Part shown: positions 31,455 to 43,213 of the stretch, piece after piece
How positions within the stretch are numbered: the first letter of the stretch is position 1
How the letters are laid out: each line of letters starts with the position of its first letter
NCBI GenBank assembly: GCA_002150815.3
Contig: NDFF03000153.1
Span: forward strand, 1 to 62,446
Length of the DNA stretch: 62,446 bases
Direction of reading: 5' to 3'
From: Grammothele lineata
Taxonomy: Eukaryota > Basidiomycota > Agaricomycetes > Polyporales > Polyporaceae
Notes under the pieces: model-generated
Told to the model about the DNA's origin: nothing
Seen by the model: only the letters and a program-made list of their open reading frames with translations
The model's database searches: none
Position numbers and translations under genes: made by a program

Positions 31455-33790
31455 GGCGTATACTGGACCATATGTGCACATGACCCAATGTATGTACTGC
31501 ACTGAACCGCGGTTCGAGTCCGAGTCAGCTACGCCCCGTTTGCAATACAACACATATCCGCCTGGCCCACAGATTCAAGCGCGTTATCGATCGCCCGAGT
31601 CTGCTGCTGATATGCACTATCGAGCATCACGAATGGGGCCCATTCTCGACGAGGTCCGAGCCTCCGGACAAGTCAACAAGATTACCGATATCTACGAAGG
31701 GTTCGACTTCCACTCCGGGGTTCGCAGCGGACGCATCGGACCCAATGACGTTGTCCTCATTCTCTCGATGGATGGCGCTCAACTCTACGAACACAAGGCA
31801 TCAAACTGCTGGATCTATATCTGGCTCCTCGTTGACGTTGCGCCGGATAAGCGCTACAAGAAGAAGTATGTCCTCCCAGGGGCAGTGATCCCCGGTCCAA
31901 ACAAGCCCAAGAATATGGAGTCTTTCCTATTTCCTGGGTTGCACCACCTCGCAGCGCTTCAGAACGAAGGCCTGTGCATCTGGGATGCCTTACACAACAC
32001 CACATTCACATCACGACCATTTCTTTTCCTCGTTGAAACAGATGCTGTTGGCGCACCCGATCTGACTGGATATGTCGGACATCATGGAAAGTTCGGATGT
32101 CGGCTTGGCTGTCGCCGAAGCGGCCGACGAAAGCCTCGCGGATCGCACTATTATTCGGTCTGCCTTAAACCGGACGATTACAACGAAGAGGGCTGTAACT
32201 GTGACGACCATGAGCCTTCCGAGCTACCCTATGGAACCCCCGAGGAGTATGAGGAAGCAGTGCGCCATCTCCAGGCAGCGGACACGCAGAGAGTGTATGA
32301 AGCACGTCGGCTCCAGACAGGTCTCTCCAAACCGAGTATATTTCTTGGACTCTCACCCCATCATCGTCTTTCTATCCCCGGTCTCTTCCCTGGTGACATC
32401 ATGCATCTCTTTGGTCTCAACATTACCGATCTTCTCGTGAAACTCTGGCGCGGAACGCTCAGCTGCGATCGTGGGGACAGCAAGGCCCTCTGGGATTGGG
32501 TATGCCTCACTGACGAAGTATGGACCCAGCATGGGGCTGATGTTGCAAATGCGGCGAGGTTTCTACCGGGGTCTTTCGATCGGACACCACGGAACCCGGC
32601 TGAGAAGATCTCGAGCGGGTATAAATGCTGGGAGTTTCTCAATTGGATTTATGGGCTCGCACCTGCGATGCTCTTTAGAGTCCTTCCAATCGAGTATTGG
32701 AAGAATTTTTGCAAGCTTGTTGCGGCTGTCCGCATTGTCTACAGGAAGAGCACAGATCTACATGAACGCGCTAACGCTCATATCAACCTTGCGGATTTTG
32801 TCTTCGAATTCGAAACACTCTATGTTCAACGCAAGGTCTCACGCATGCACTTCCTTCCTCAGTGCATGCACGCCATCCTCCATTCTGCCCACGAAACCTT
32901 CCGCATCGGCTCTCTCATTTGTACCTCGCAATTTCCCATTGAGCGCCACATTGGGGACCTCGGTGGCGAAATACGACAGCCATCAAACCCATTTGCGAAC
33001 CTTGCCCAGCGCGGCCTCCGGCGCGCCCAGATTAACGGATTGAAGGCTATTTTTTCCGATTTCGATAGTTCCTTATCCTCTTCGTCTTCTCCCTGGATGC
33101 CTCACCGCGACCTTGGTGATGGCTTCACTCTTCTTCACCCACGCGAAGATCGTGCCCGTCCCATTAGACCATGTGAAGCAAATGCCATTCTCAGGTTCTT
33201 AGAAGACACTGGAGATATCAATGTAGACGAGCCACAAAGCAGGGCAGCGCCAGGCAAAGTTCGACGATGGGGTCGTGTCAGGCTTCCGAACGGAAGTGTC
33301 TGTCGCAGTGCCTGGAGAGAGGTACCTGCGTCGCGTTCACGCATAGCACGGAATATCAAGGTACGCGCTTTTGGGACCACAAAGCTGATCTGCATGTCAA
33401 CTGATGGGGGCATGCACATAGGTCAAGAATATCCGGGGGGAAACTATATACGGAGAAGTTCAATTCTATTTCGAGCTTCCTGCACCGCCTAACCATGACG
33501 GTGGCGAGCCTATCCAACCTCGGCGAGCATTAGCACTCATTTCAGAGTACAGTCCAGCTCACCCAGACATTCTAGAGTGGTCCTCGGGGACTGTACATGT
33601 GTGCCATCACAGAGGTGATGACGCTCTTACAGTTGTTTATATCACAGACATTCTTCAGTGCATCGCGATGGTTCCACATCCTCCTCTTCCCCATGTTCTT
33701 GGATATGATAGTACACCTATGTTTGTGATGGAGAAGCTAGGAGGAGATCATAGTTACTATAGGGAGGAAGACGAGGAGGGAGAGAGCTAA
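31455..33790 (+). pseudogene. Tnp2-type CACTA transposase, 3' part (interrupted by the inner element)
   Basis: Exons 31455-33360 and 33422-33790 continue the frame broken at 12458. The product resumes with AYTGPYVHMTQCMYCTEPRF, the zinc-ribbon-like block of Tnp2 transposases. It runs through ILSMDGAQLYEHKASNCWIY, LFLVETDAVGAPDLTG, LFPGDIMHLFGLNITDL and SRMHFLPQCMHAILH. The last exon (VKNIRGETIYGEVQFYF...) ends at TAA 33788-33790. No lesion is visible over 760 codons. An ATG at 31453-31455 would allow a shortened product, but it would lack the N-terminal third. Confidence 0.87.
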
Positions 33791-34007
33791 CATGATCAAG
33801 CTATATTAGATGGAAAACAGTCGTTCGCCGTGTGCACAACGAGAACTGGCGCAGACTCGGGTTGTCGGCCCGCCACGAGCCTCGCAGCGTGCATGAGCCC
33901 AACGAGCGCTTGTTTTGCCAGCGCAAGACGGACACCAAACGGACGACAGTTCGTGCTCTCACCCCACCATCTTCTACTCTATTCCTACCCACTCCCACAG
34001 TCCTTTC

Positions 34008-36770
34008 ATGTCGTCGCCACACGGCTCACACTCTACACCCTCCGCCTGGTCTGATCTTAATGCACATAGTAATCTCTTCACTAATGATGTTCCTGTAACG
34101 ACACCCATGCACGGTAATCCCGCCACCTCGTTCCCTACGTCGGACACGTTTTTCTCTCCCGGGTTGGACAACACTCCCTCAAGACAGCTCTCTACATCGA
34201 TGACAGGAGTACGCCGTCCCCAAGCACATATGTCTCACGTATGTATTCTCTCTTGCGCTCGAGAAGCATTCAATACACGTCGTTGACTTGCTTTCTAGCT
34301 TATGCCCTCCGGTTTTGGCTCCCGCGAGCTCCAGAATATGTTTCTGTCCAGTGCCGATGATACCCAGTTGATATCTGCTGGAAACCTGGCTTTTATGCGC
34401 TTGCGAGACGAGGTCTCGAGTCTGCGAGTGGAGAATGCGGCGCACAGGTACGTCTTGCAGCTCTCATGCGTATTCTCTACCTCATCCGACGATGGTGCAT
34501 GCTAGGCAGCACAACAAAGAGTTGTTATCAGCCCTTCCTCAGCTCCTTTCTCTCGTCCACTCTCCTGCTGACATGGGGGGGCCTGCAACCCCAGCTCCCT
34601 CAACTCCGACAACTGGTCCGAGTCTGCCTTTTGGCGTTGCGTCATGGGCAAATTCTCGCATCACGTTGGGGCTCGGAATGACGCTTCCTAAGCCGCCTCG
34701 CCGCCCCGATGGTGTTCAATTTCACTACTGGTACAAGAACCAGTGGACAACTCGCAACCGGAACGGATATGCAGATCTCCAGCCCGCACCTCGCCTCGTA
34801 GGCGTTCCAAACGAGGAGGTAAATAAAGCTCAGCTGTACCTAGAAGACTTTGAGGACGGCGAAGACTACGCCCGTCCAATCTCTGGTCTTGAGGCATCTG
34901 GCATTCGCCAGTTAGGTAATTCGCTCCTAGCATCCGTTCGTTGGAGTGGGCAGCTTGCGCCGACTGCGTCTCAGCTACCCTTCGAAGTACGGGCGTATTT
35001 TGTAGGCCATATCGTTCATCAGTATCCGTCGGCCGGCTATTGCTCCGATGGCATGTGGAAGGCGGAGCACCTGCTTTCTCAGCTATACCCGACGTTCTAT
35101 CGTAACCACGGCGCATCTGGCCTCGACATCGAGATGATCAAGTTAGAACCGGACACGGCTAGCGAAGGTGCAAACTCGAGCCCGCCGGCGCTAGCGACCG
35201 CCACCGCGACCACCGAGCTGCCACCAACTACAGTGCCCATCAAACGACAGGCTGACGACAGTACAGATGACTGGTATCACTCGAACAACCCCGCAAAGCG
35301 GAGCCGGAACACGGTTCCTGCTGTATCGCCCGCATCCGAGTCCGCTAAGTCCGAGTCATCGAGTGCTGTTGTGGACCCGTTGGAGGCTGCCCCCAGTAGC
35401 ACTGTGACGGCGATCACGGCGACGTCTAGTAAGCACGAAGCCAATTCAACGTCTCCCTAGGTGTCACATTGACGTCGACCTTCCAGACCTGTCAAACTCG
35501 CATGAGCTGGCCCAGGCTGGGGCGCAGCCACCGTCTTCCGAGTCAGACACTGCGGCCACTGGGTGCGCCACAACAGTGTCGCCTTCCCCCGTGTCGCCGC
35601 CGCAGACCATCAATGACAACACTTCGGGCCATGCCAGTGTGGGCATGTCCACTGTAGAAATCGCATCAACGTCGTCCACCACCGCACTTGTATCCTGGAC
35701 TGCCATGCACAACTCGACTCGGAACTCACCCGTATCAGATGTTCGAGTTGGCGCCATGCTGTCTATGTCCGATTCGGCATCCGACGCTGGCTCGTCCAAC
35801 ACAGCTGATACCGGCGACGTGCCCGCTGTACCCGGAACAGAGACCGTCAATCCCATGCCCACGTCTTCGGGTATTGCCAACTTCACTGACCTGAACACTG
35901 CATCCGCCACCAATGATGCTGCAGGGCCTGCTGCTGCCGCTGCGGAGGTTGCTGCCACCCCCGCGGAGGCGTCTATTGCAACTCCGAATAGTCCAGCAGT
36001 GTCCTCTGACGTGGCCGGCGGCCAACTGGTGCATGCTGCTGTGGTGACGAACCCCTTGTAAGTCTCATTCTGCTTATCGATTCGAGTTAATATTTCTCAC
36101 TGCTATTCGAACACATGCGCACACCAGCCCAAGTGCTCCGATTCGCCGAACTGGGCTTCGTAGGGCCCATGACTCCTCGTCTACGGCGTCTTCGGGGCCG
36201 GCCCTGGCGGGTCCGTCAGGCGGTGGTAGTACAGCGGCTGGGGCCCCGCCACAGCTGTCGACGGTCATCCCACCGACTGCCAGCAAGAAGACTACATCCT
36301 CGCGCCGGAGGCCCGGGACTGGTAAACACGAGCCATCGGAGCTTGTGCGCAATGTCCACCGACCGGGAATCGTCACGGACATGTGAGTACTTCATCTTAT
36401 TTCGTATTTGTCATCGTTAATCTCACTCCGAGTTGTTGTGCGCATACTAGCAATGTCTTCTACGAACAGCAAATCGAGATCAACCACAACATAACCGTAG
36501 GGGAGTGCGACGAGATGTTTGATGAACTGATGTCGAACCCAGATTCTGATGAGTTCAAGGTATGTCTTACACTTGTGAATCTTCTTCGGACATTCGCTAA
36601 CTGGAATCAATCCCGTAGAAACTCAAGGCGGACGTCTCTATTCGGCGCAAGCAGAAGGTGTGTATAACACACGGATGTCCTAGTCCGGAACCATTCTCAC
36701 GTAGTCATCGTTACAGATGGCCCAGAACGCGGAGGCTAAGAGGGCAGGGAAGGCGAAGGCGGTCTCGTAG
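34008..36770 (+). CDS. Accessory protein of the outer CACTA element (function unknown)
   Basis: Exons 34008-34238, 34299-34447, 34506-35428, 35487-36057, 36128-36382, 36451-36559, 36619-36657 and 36717-36770 give 776 aa; all junctions keep frame. The N-terminus is Ser/Thr-rich (MSSPHGSHST) with a short coiled-coil-like stretch near residues 100-135 (AFMRLRDEVSSLRVENAAHR). The middle block (HYWYKNQWTTRNRNGYADL to LSQLYPTFYRNHG, about residues 200-330) looks ordered. It is followed by about 350 residues of Ser/Thr/Ala-rich linker with basic patches (IKRQADD, AKRSRN), then a helical, Lys-rich tail. I recognise no domain. It follows the transposase on the same strand inside the same inverted repeats, the position of the second protein in CACTA elements. 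It could bind the element ends, which is inferred from position only. Confidence 0.75.
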
Positions 36771-37160
36771 AAGCCAGCCCGTGTGGTACAGCGCCGAGTG
36801 CGCTTTATCCCGAGTCGGGTCTGTTATTGCGTAGCTCTCGCGTAGTTCCGTAGACAAGTCACGAGGAATTACATGTTCGTATCGAGTGCTATCATCTATG
36901 TGTTGCAATGAGTCTGTTAGGTCGCAGCGAGACGATGGAAGCAGATTGAATGGAAGCTTGCGGAGCCGTATACAGCAGATGCCAGCATGCGAAAATAGAT
37001 TATATACACTTCGGAAGGGTCTGCTCGTATCGACTGACATCGTCGGTCTGTGTCCTGGCTACGCGCCGACTACCTGCGGCCATGGGGAGCACATCAAATT
37101 TATCCGAGTATAGTTTTTTCTGCTAGCAGCGAGCGCCGTCTACTCCCGTAGGCCAGACGG
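36771..37160. other. Subterminal 3' region of the outer transposon
   Basis: No gene is supported between the accessory gene stop and the right inverted repeat. It includes the accessory gene's 3' UTR. Confidence 0.45.
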
Positions 37161-37207
37161 CGTCAGTCGTCCCCAGCATAGCCGACAGGGGGGCGTTTTC
37201 ACTGGGG
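37161..37207 (-). repeat. Right terminal inverted repeat of the outer transposon (47 bp)
   Basis: Reverse complement of 10950-10996 at 45 of 47 positions. It ends CACTGGGG and is followed directly by the second GTGAG. Confidence 0.92.
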
Positions 37208-37212
37208 GTGAG
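37208..37212. repeat. Right copy of the 5-bp target-site duplication (GTGAG)
   Basis: Matches 10945-10949. The five G residues at 37204-37208 leave the exact edge ambiguous by one base. Confidence 0.65.
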
Positions 37213-38452
37213 CGCTTGAGCAGCGGATCCTTACAGGCAATCGGCTCACTTATCCCAAGATAAGGCCTCAACGTTGCAGAACGCTATGACGTCTGTCGCT
37301 GAGCGCGATCCTGCATACCACCTCTCGTGTCCAGGCATGTTGAGGAACCAGAAGTGGACAACGTTCGCCTTCCTGGCCGCGCCTAGGCCTCACGGGCAAC
37401 ACAAAATTTGAGGCGTGGGGCAGCCATAGCGCCTGAAAATCATACAAGCTTTAGGGTCGCCATACCAGAAGAGAGCACGGCGAATACCACCTGCATCGCG
37501 CTCTTATGCTTCGCCAATTCGAGCGACCGGTCAGAGCGATCTACGCACGATCTGCGCCTTCTATGTGCCAGATGTCGAAAGTAGTGGCACAGCCTGTGCG
37601 AATCTAGACGAGGGCGAGGCACAAGCAGGCACAAGCCAGGTAAGGCTGGTACAATGGTATTTCCCGGTAGATGGTTAACCATAACGCTATCCGAGGAGGC
37701 GTAAGCACTGTGATTTCGAAGAACAGGGGCCGTATGCATGCCAACACCTCGTTGTTATACCGCGGTTCGCGGCCGATTTCGACGCTTCTTGGACGGCGCA
37801 ACCATCGACCCCGCCAAGCGTGTGGCTTTTGACCGTAAGAGCTCAAGCGCGAGCGCAGCAGCCGTGGGGAAGACGGTGCGAGGGACCGCACTGGGTCCGG
37901 CAGGCGACCATCGTCAGTTAGGATGTGTGTTGCCGGGCGAGTGTCACTTGGCTGCAACTAGGCTGTCGGGATCCTACTGGACTCCTCGGTTAAGACGGAT
38001 TAGGCAGGTCACGTGATCTTGCGCAAGCGGGAAACGGGATGACGTGCTTCTGAGCGCAGGATGTTTTCCTTCTCTTCGCTGACTTCATCCGCCTTGAAAT
38101 GAATAATGTGGCTGGCGCAGCGAGGTTCTATAGAACGCAACCCTTGCAACCGTACCCTTCGTTCTTCCCCGACCGTCCTCAACGCGGCATCCAGCTCAGA
38201 AAAGGTCTTCGACCGCCTTCATCCAGTTCCCCAGTCTCTCCGCGCGCATCCACATCACTAGACCCATCTTCCGTAATTTGGATCTAATTGGATTGGCTTC
38301 TGTCATCTTCTAGTTGGATTGCGGCATCTGCGCTCACCACCAAATCTGTTCCTGGATCGGGTCCTCTCAGTTCGCTCCTCAGGCTCCCTTAAAAGCTTCT
38401 CATGGGCGACAGTCTTTCTCAAGCCTCTCCTCCTCCACCCGCCCCTCCCACC
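37213..38452. other. Host intergenic region and promoter of sulfate permease 1
   Basis: No gene is supported. Scattered frames on both strands lack domains. The palindrome TCACGTGA at 38009-38016 is the notable site. Confidence 0.5.
38009..38016. promoter_or_regulatory. Candidate sulfur-regulation site (Cbf1/Met4-type TCACGTGA)
   Basis: A perfect 8-bp palindrome TCACGTGA lies 437 bp upstream of the sulfate permease 1 start. This is the consensus bound by Cbf1 with Met4 upstream of yeast sulfur-assimilation genes. I did not see CACGTG in the 1.2 kb upstream of permease 2. The core CACGTG recurs elsewhere in the window (for example 10297, 16187, 28233, 53604, 60488), so a chance match is possible. 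Confidence 0.4.
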
Positions 38453-41413
38453 ATGGCTTCTCTCTACCGCAAAGCCAAGAGCGTTGGCAAGCGTGTCATA
38501 GGCCAGCCGGAGGAAGAGGTTCCAGTGGTATCGGTACAAGACTGGGTCAACCGCCTCGACATCCGCCCGAGGAGAGATGTAAGTGGGCCTTCGCGGTAAG
38601 CATCAACGGCCTCTTACCTCTCGGTCATAGGTCGTGCGTTATGCGGAAAGCGTCTTCCCAATTTTTGGTTGGATTTCCCGATATAGTGAGTCCTCAATCT
38701 TTGCGCCCGAGTGTATGTGCCCGTCTCACGGCTTGAGTAGACACGGGTTGGCTCTACGGCGATGTTATTGCCGGCCTCACTGTCGGCATTGTCGTGGTTC
38801 CGCAAAGCATGTCCTATGCGCAAGTACGTATGTGTGTACGTTGTGCAGGTGTGGTTAATCTCACGCTTGTGGTTCCGTTAGATTGCTACGCTTCCCACGC
38901 AGTATGGCTTGTACTCGGCGTTTGTAGGGGTCATGATTTACTGCGTGAGTTATAGCTCTCGGTCATTCGGTTGCCCTAATTGACTAAAGCATCTGTGCGC
39001 AGCTCTTCGCCACTTCGAAGGATGTCTCTATTGGCCCTGTCGCGGTGATGTCGCTCACGGTCTCAAAGATCATCGATCACGTAAACACCCACCATCCAGA
39101 CGTATGGTCCGGCCCCCAGATTGCTACCACTGTCGCATTCATTTGCGGTTTCATTGTCCTTGCCATTGGTCTTCTTCGCTTGGGTTGGATCGTGGAACTC
39201 ATTCCTGCACCCGCCGTGAGCGGGTTCATGACCGGCTCTGCCATTAACATCGTGGCTGGACAAGTCCCAGGACTGCTGGGCGAATCGGGTTTTGAGTACG
39301 TGTGTTTCATGCTTGTTCTTGCGGAATTGTCGGCTCATTATGCACAGTACGAGGGCAGCCACGTACAAGGTCATCATCAACTGCCTCAAGTTCCTGCCAA
39401 AGACCAAGCTTGATGCCGCGTTCGGAATCACCGGCTTGGTGTGCTTATACCTCATTCGCTTCACATGTGACACATTGGGCAAACGTTTCCCTCGCCGAAG
39501 TGAGTTCAATCCAAATCTGTGTAACGTCGCTTCGACAACTGACCTGGAATGCAGAACGGCTCTTCTTCTTCCTCTCGGTGTTCAGGAATGCCTTCGTGAT
39601 CATCGTCTTGACGATCGCGTCATGGCTCTACTGCAGACACAGGAAGAGCGCGTCTGGCAAGTACCCGATCAAGATCTTGCAAACCGTCCCGCGAGGCTTC
39701 CAGCATGTCGGGCCTCCAGTCATCGACCCTGACCTCATCGCGGCGATTGCGCCCGAGCTCCCGGTCGCGACTATCATCCTGCTGCTTGAGCACATTGCTA
39801 TCTCCAAGTGTGAGTGTTCGCATTCGTTCGAATCGTTCCTTCACCTTCCTGGCCCTGACCATGCGCTTCATCCAGCTTTTGGTCGTCTCAACGGTTACAA
39901 AATCAACCCCAACCAGGAGCTGATCGCAATCGGTGTGACCAACACTGTCGGCACTGTTTTTGGTGCTTATCCGGCGACGGGTTCGTTTTCTCGGTCGGCT
40001 CTCAAGTCCAAGTCGGGTGTTCGCACACCCGCGGCGGGCATCCTCACCGCGGTTGTCGTCATTGTCGCGCTCTACGGCCTCACACCCGCCTTCTTCTGGA
40101 TCCCAAGCGCGGGCCTCTCCGCCGTTGTCATCCACGCGGTCGCGGACCTCGTCGCTTCTCCCCGCCAAGTCTACTCCTTCTGGCGCGTATCTCCCCTGGA
40201 GTTCGTCATCTGGGTGGCCGCCGTGCTTGTCACGGTCTTCTCTTCGATCGAAAACGGCATCTACACCTCCATCTGCGCGTCCCTTGCCCTCCTCATCGTC
40301 CGCATTGCACACCCACGCGGCAATTTCTTGGGCAAGGTCACCCTTCGTTCTAGCGCAGGTTCGGCCGAGGCGCGCGAAGTCTTCGTGCCTATCAAGCAGC
40401 GCAAAGGCCCGCACGCGCAAGTGAAGGTCGTCCCGCCGGCCCCCGGCGTCCTCGTGTACCGGTTCGAGGAGAGCGTGCTTTACCCGAACACGTCCTTACT
40501 TAACGACGCGCTCGTCGACCACGTCAAAGTGCACACTCGGCGCGGAATAGACATGAGCCAGGTCCGGATGGCTGACCGCCCGTGGAATGATCCCGGACCT
40601 AAACCCGGCCATGACGAGAGTGCGGAGAACCTCGCGAAGCCCCTCCTGCACGCGATCGTGCTCGACTTTTCGGGAGTGTGAGTGTCTAATCAACGTCCAT
40701 GATGCGCGAGGGTCTTGACGCTGATGATGCATATGCTCCATCTTCTCTCCACGCATGCACGCTCGACCCTTATCAGTTCGCACATTGACACCACTGGCGT
40801 GCAGTCCCTCATCGACACGCGCACTGAAGTGGAGAAATGGGCCGACCGACCTGTTGAGGTGCGTTATCTTCCTTGCCTTCCTTAGGTGTCTCTTTTCTCT
40901 ATTAGTCTATTTCACCCCGAGAATCCTCTCGGACGAACTCTTCTGCTGCATCATTCTTCCTATGCCATCCCATTTTCCCTCCCGCGATGTATGCTTCTGA
41001 ACGACATGTTGATAACGCATTCCTTACAGTTCCACTTTGCGACAATTCTTTCTCCCTGGATTCGACGCGCGCTCGTCGCCGGCGGCTTTGGGACGGGCGT
41101 GCCCACGGGACGTCTGCCGACTGAGATTGCGCCCGTTGTGCCTTACCGTGGAGGTCGTACACAGTTTGGAAGTGATGTGGAGACGAGGAAGACGGTTGAC
41201 ATCGAGTCACTCGAGAACGCCGATGGCATTGAGGAAGACGCTCCCATTGTGTCCGAGGACACGCCCTTCTTCCACTTCGACCTAGCCAGTGCAGTCCGCG
41301 CGGCGGAGGCGGGACTCGCTCGGAGACAGGCCGGAGGAGGTTCAGAGACGTCCAGCCTCAAGGGGGCTCCTCGTGCGGACGTCTCGGAGGCGAGCTCGAG
41401 TGGGTCTGTTTGA
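38453..41413 (+). CDS. SulP-family sulfate permease 1 with STAS domain
   Basis: Exons 38453-38578, 38631-38685, 38741-38823, 38882-38944, 39003-39295, 39348-39499, 39555-39809, 39876-40677, 40777-40858 and 41030-41413 give 764 aa. The start MASLYRKAKS has a good context and aligns with permease 2; an upstream ATG at 38402 would add 17 residues. The membrane part carries SulP landmarks: FPIFGWISRYNTGWLYGDVIAGLTVG, VVPQSMSYAQIA, LPTQYGLYSAFVG, FATSKDVSIGPVAVMSL, PAPAVSGFMTGSA and ATGSFSRSALKSKSGVRTP. The C-terminus is a STAS domain with LHAIVLDFSGVSHIDTTGVQ. The family imports sulfate with protons at the plasma membrane, as Sul1/Sul2 do. Its nine introns match those of permease 2 in position and phase. 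Confidence 0.93.
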
Positions 41414-41712
41414 ATCGCTTGTTTATTGCTGTTGAATCATGCACGACGCTCACAATGCTTACGATACGCAATGCTATCTTGAAATACTGCTTGTAACTAT
41501 AATGTGTAGGAACGTTTAGTGTACAATTGATTCCCCCGGCAATTCTTGTCGTATGCCTTTGCGTGAGCCTGGTATCGCGGGACGAAGAGGTCGTGGTAAA
41601 CCGGCGGTAAACATGCCGCTATGGGAAACAAACGGTATGAGAAAGGGAATGGGTTAGGGTCCACATGCCCAATTCGGGCGGTACGACGTCACCGACGTTG
41701 TGCTCTCACTTC

Positions 41713-42921
41713 ATGAATCTCATCCGACTCGCTCGTCCTCTGCGCATCCGCTCCTTTCATTCCGTGCCCCCGCGACTTTCGGGCCACAATAAAGTGAGAA
41801 TCCCCGTGCTTTTTTTCTCTTCGTAATGGCGTACTGAAAAGGCGTCATCTAGTGGTCAAAAATTAAGCAGCGCAAAGGTGCCAATGACATTCAAAGGGGT
41901 GCGCTCTATAGCAGAGCTTACAGGGTACGCACCCATCGCCCACATCTTCCATTGACGATGCTGATTATTCTATGTCTCTGTAGGAAATTGTCCTTGCTGT
42001 GCGAAGTATGCTCGATCCCGGCATTCCTTGACAGCTCACGGCTGACCGGCGAGCTTCGCAGATGGAGGGGGCAGCACCGACCCAGAGCAGAACACTTCTT
42101 TGGCAAATGCGTTGAGGCGTGCAAAAGACTCGGGAGTACCGAAGGACAACATTGAGAATGCGCTCAAGAAGGTGTGTCCCCATGAATTCTCAGAGACGGA
42201 GGGACGTACATATGTTCGTGTCCGACAGGCTGCTGGTGGGAACGACAAGGGCAACACGCACCTCATCTTTGAAGTGATGGGGCCCGGTTCCGTCGGTATC
42301 ATAGTGTAAGTATCAATCTTAGATTGCTTACTGTCCCCAGGTTCTGACGGTCTGAAGAGAATGCTTGACAGATAACCCAAACCGTACCAACAAATTCTTG
42401 GCAATGGCACTCAAGGACAATGGGTACGTTCCGAGATTGTATCATTTCCGAGAACTCTTCAGAACTCATGGCGTCTCAAGTGGCCGGATGGCAGACGTGA
42501 AGTTCTTATTTAAACGGGAAGGACGTGTAAAAGTTACCCTTGACGGGGGCGAAGACGCTGAGGCGCGTCTCGAAAAGCTCGTTGAAGTCGCGCTAGATGC
42601 GGAAGCGGAGGACTTCGAAACCGAAGACATGGCAGACGGCAGTCGTACTGTCGAGGTAAGAGTAACATGTTTCCTTCGCGTCGTGCAACGTGCTTACGTC
42701 TTGTCTAGCTCAAGTGTCCACAGCCGGCTCTGCACAAACTGACCTCAGCACTCGCCGCTCCGGGCGTGTGTCGCGAGCTGATCAGCAGCGAGTTGGTGTA
42801 CGCACCTATAGAGCCACTAGAGGAGCTGGATGACGAGACCGGAGAAAGCTTAGACAAACTCGTTTCAGCTATAGAGGACGAGGATGACACACTTAAAGTG
42901 TGGACTACTGCCGACGCGTAG
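41713..42921 (+). CDS. YebC/TACO1-family mitochondrial translation factor
   Basis: Exons 41713-41793, 41853-41924, 41984-42005, 42062-42171, 42229-42305, 42358-42423, 42463-42655 and 42709-42921 give 277 aa. The first 25 residues (MNLIRLARPLRIRSFHSVPPR) are a clear mitochondrial presequence. Then come the YebC signatures SGHNKWSKIKQRKGANDIQRG, GGSTDPEQNTSLANALRRAK, SGVPKDNIENALKK, FEVMGPGSVGIIVECLTDNPNRT and MADVKFLFKREGRVKV. TACO1 helps mitochondrial ribosomes, in animals on COX1 mRNA. The 22-nt third exon and the 57-nt stop-free intron 4 were placed by alignment to the family. The gene lies between two convergent sulfate permease copies, at the centre of the mirrored gene arrangement, and is single-copy in the window. 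Confidence 0.9.
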
Positions 42922-43213
42922 ATATTACGCAGCATTCATAATGCATTCCCCACTAATCCAGTTTCCCCATGGAAAAGCTCGCTAAGCATGAGATTTTTCA
43001 ACGATGATGCATTCCGCGTGAAAATGTCGCAGCTCCGCTGGCGACGTCCAGGGATCCGTTATATACATTACAGCCATTAAGGGCGTACATGGGGTCGTAA
43101 AACTACAACAGCTCTATTGAATGCGAGTGCAAAGCGTGTCATTGCTACAGCGTGAAGTCAAAACAGTCCGATCTATCCTTCGGTCACAGGTACCGAGTTA
43201 ACAATGAACCCGC

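Larger units (their letters stand above)
10950..37207 (+). mobile_element. Outer CACTA-type (Tnp2) DNA transposon, split by a nested element
   Basis: The element is bounded by 47-bp inverted repeats that match at 45 positions and by a GTGAG direct repeat. Without the nested insertion it is about 7.3 kb and holds two plus-strand genes: a Tnp2 transposase (11516-33790, interrupted) and a 776-aa accessory gene (34008-36770). That two-gene layout is the one seen in CACTA elements. All splice sites and reading frames of both genes are intact apart from the insertion, so the element looks recently active. A degenerate copy of part of the terminal repeat (TATGCTGGGGACGACCGACG) recurs at 11008-11027. 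Confidence 0.88.

Noticed and set aside
39620..40420. 266-codon minus-strand frame inside sulfate permease 1, and a similar + frame at 43850-44620 inside permease 2
   Set aside because: Both are antisense shadows of the same conserved SulP exon, so their similarity to each other is secondary.
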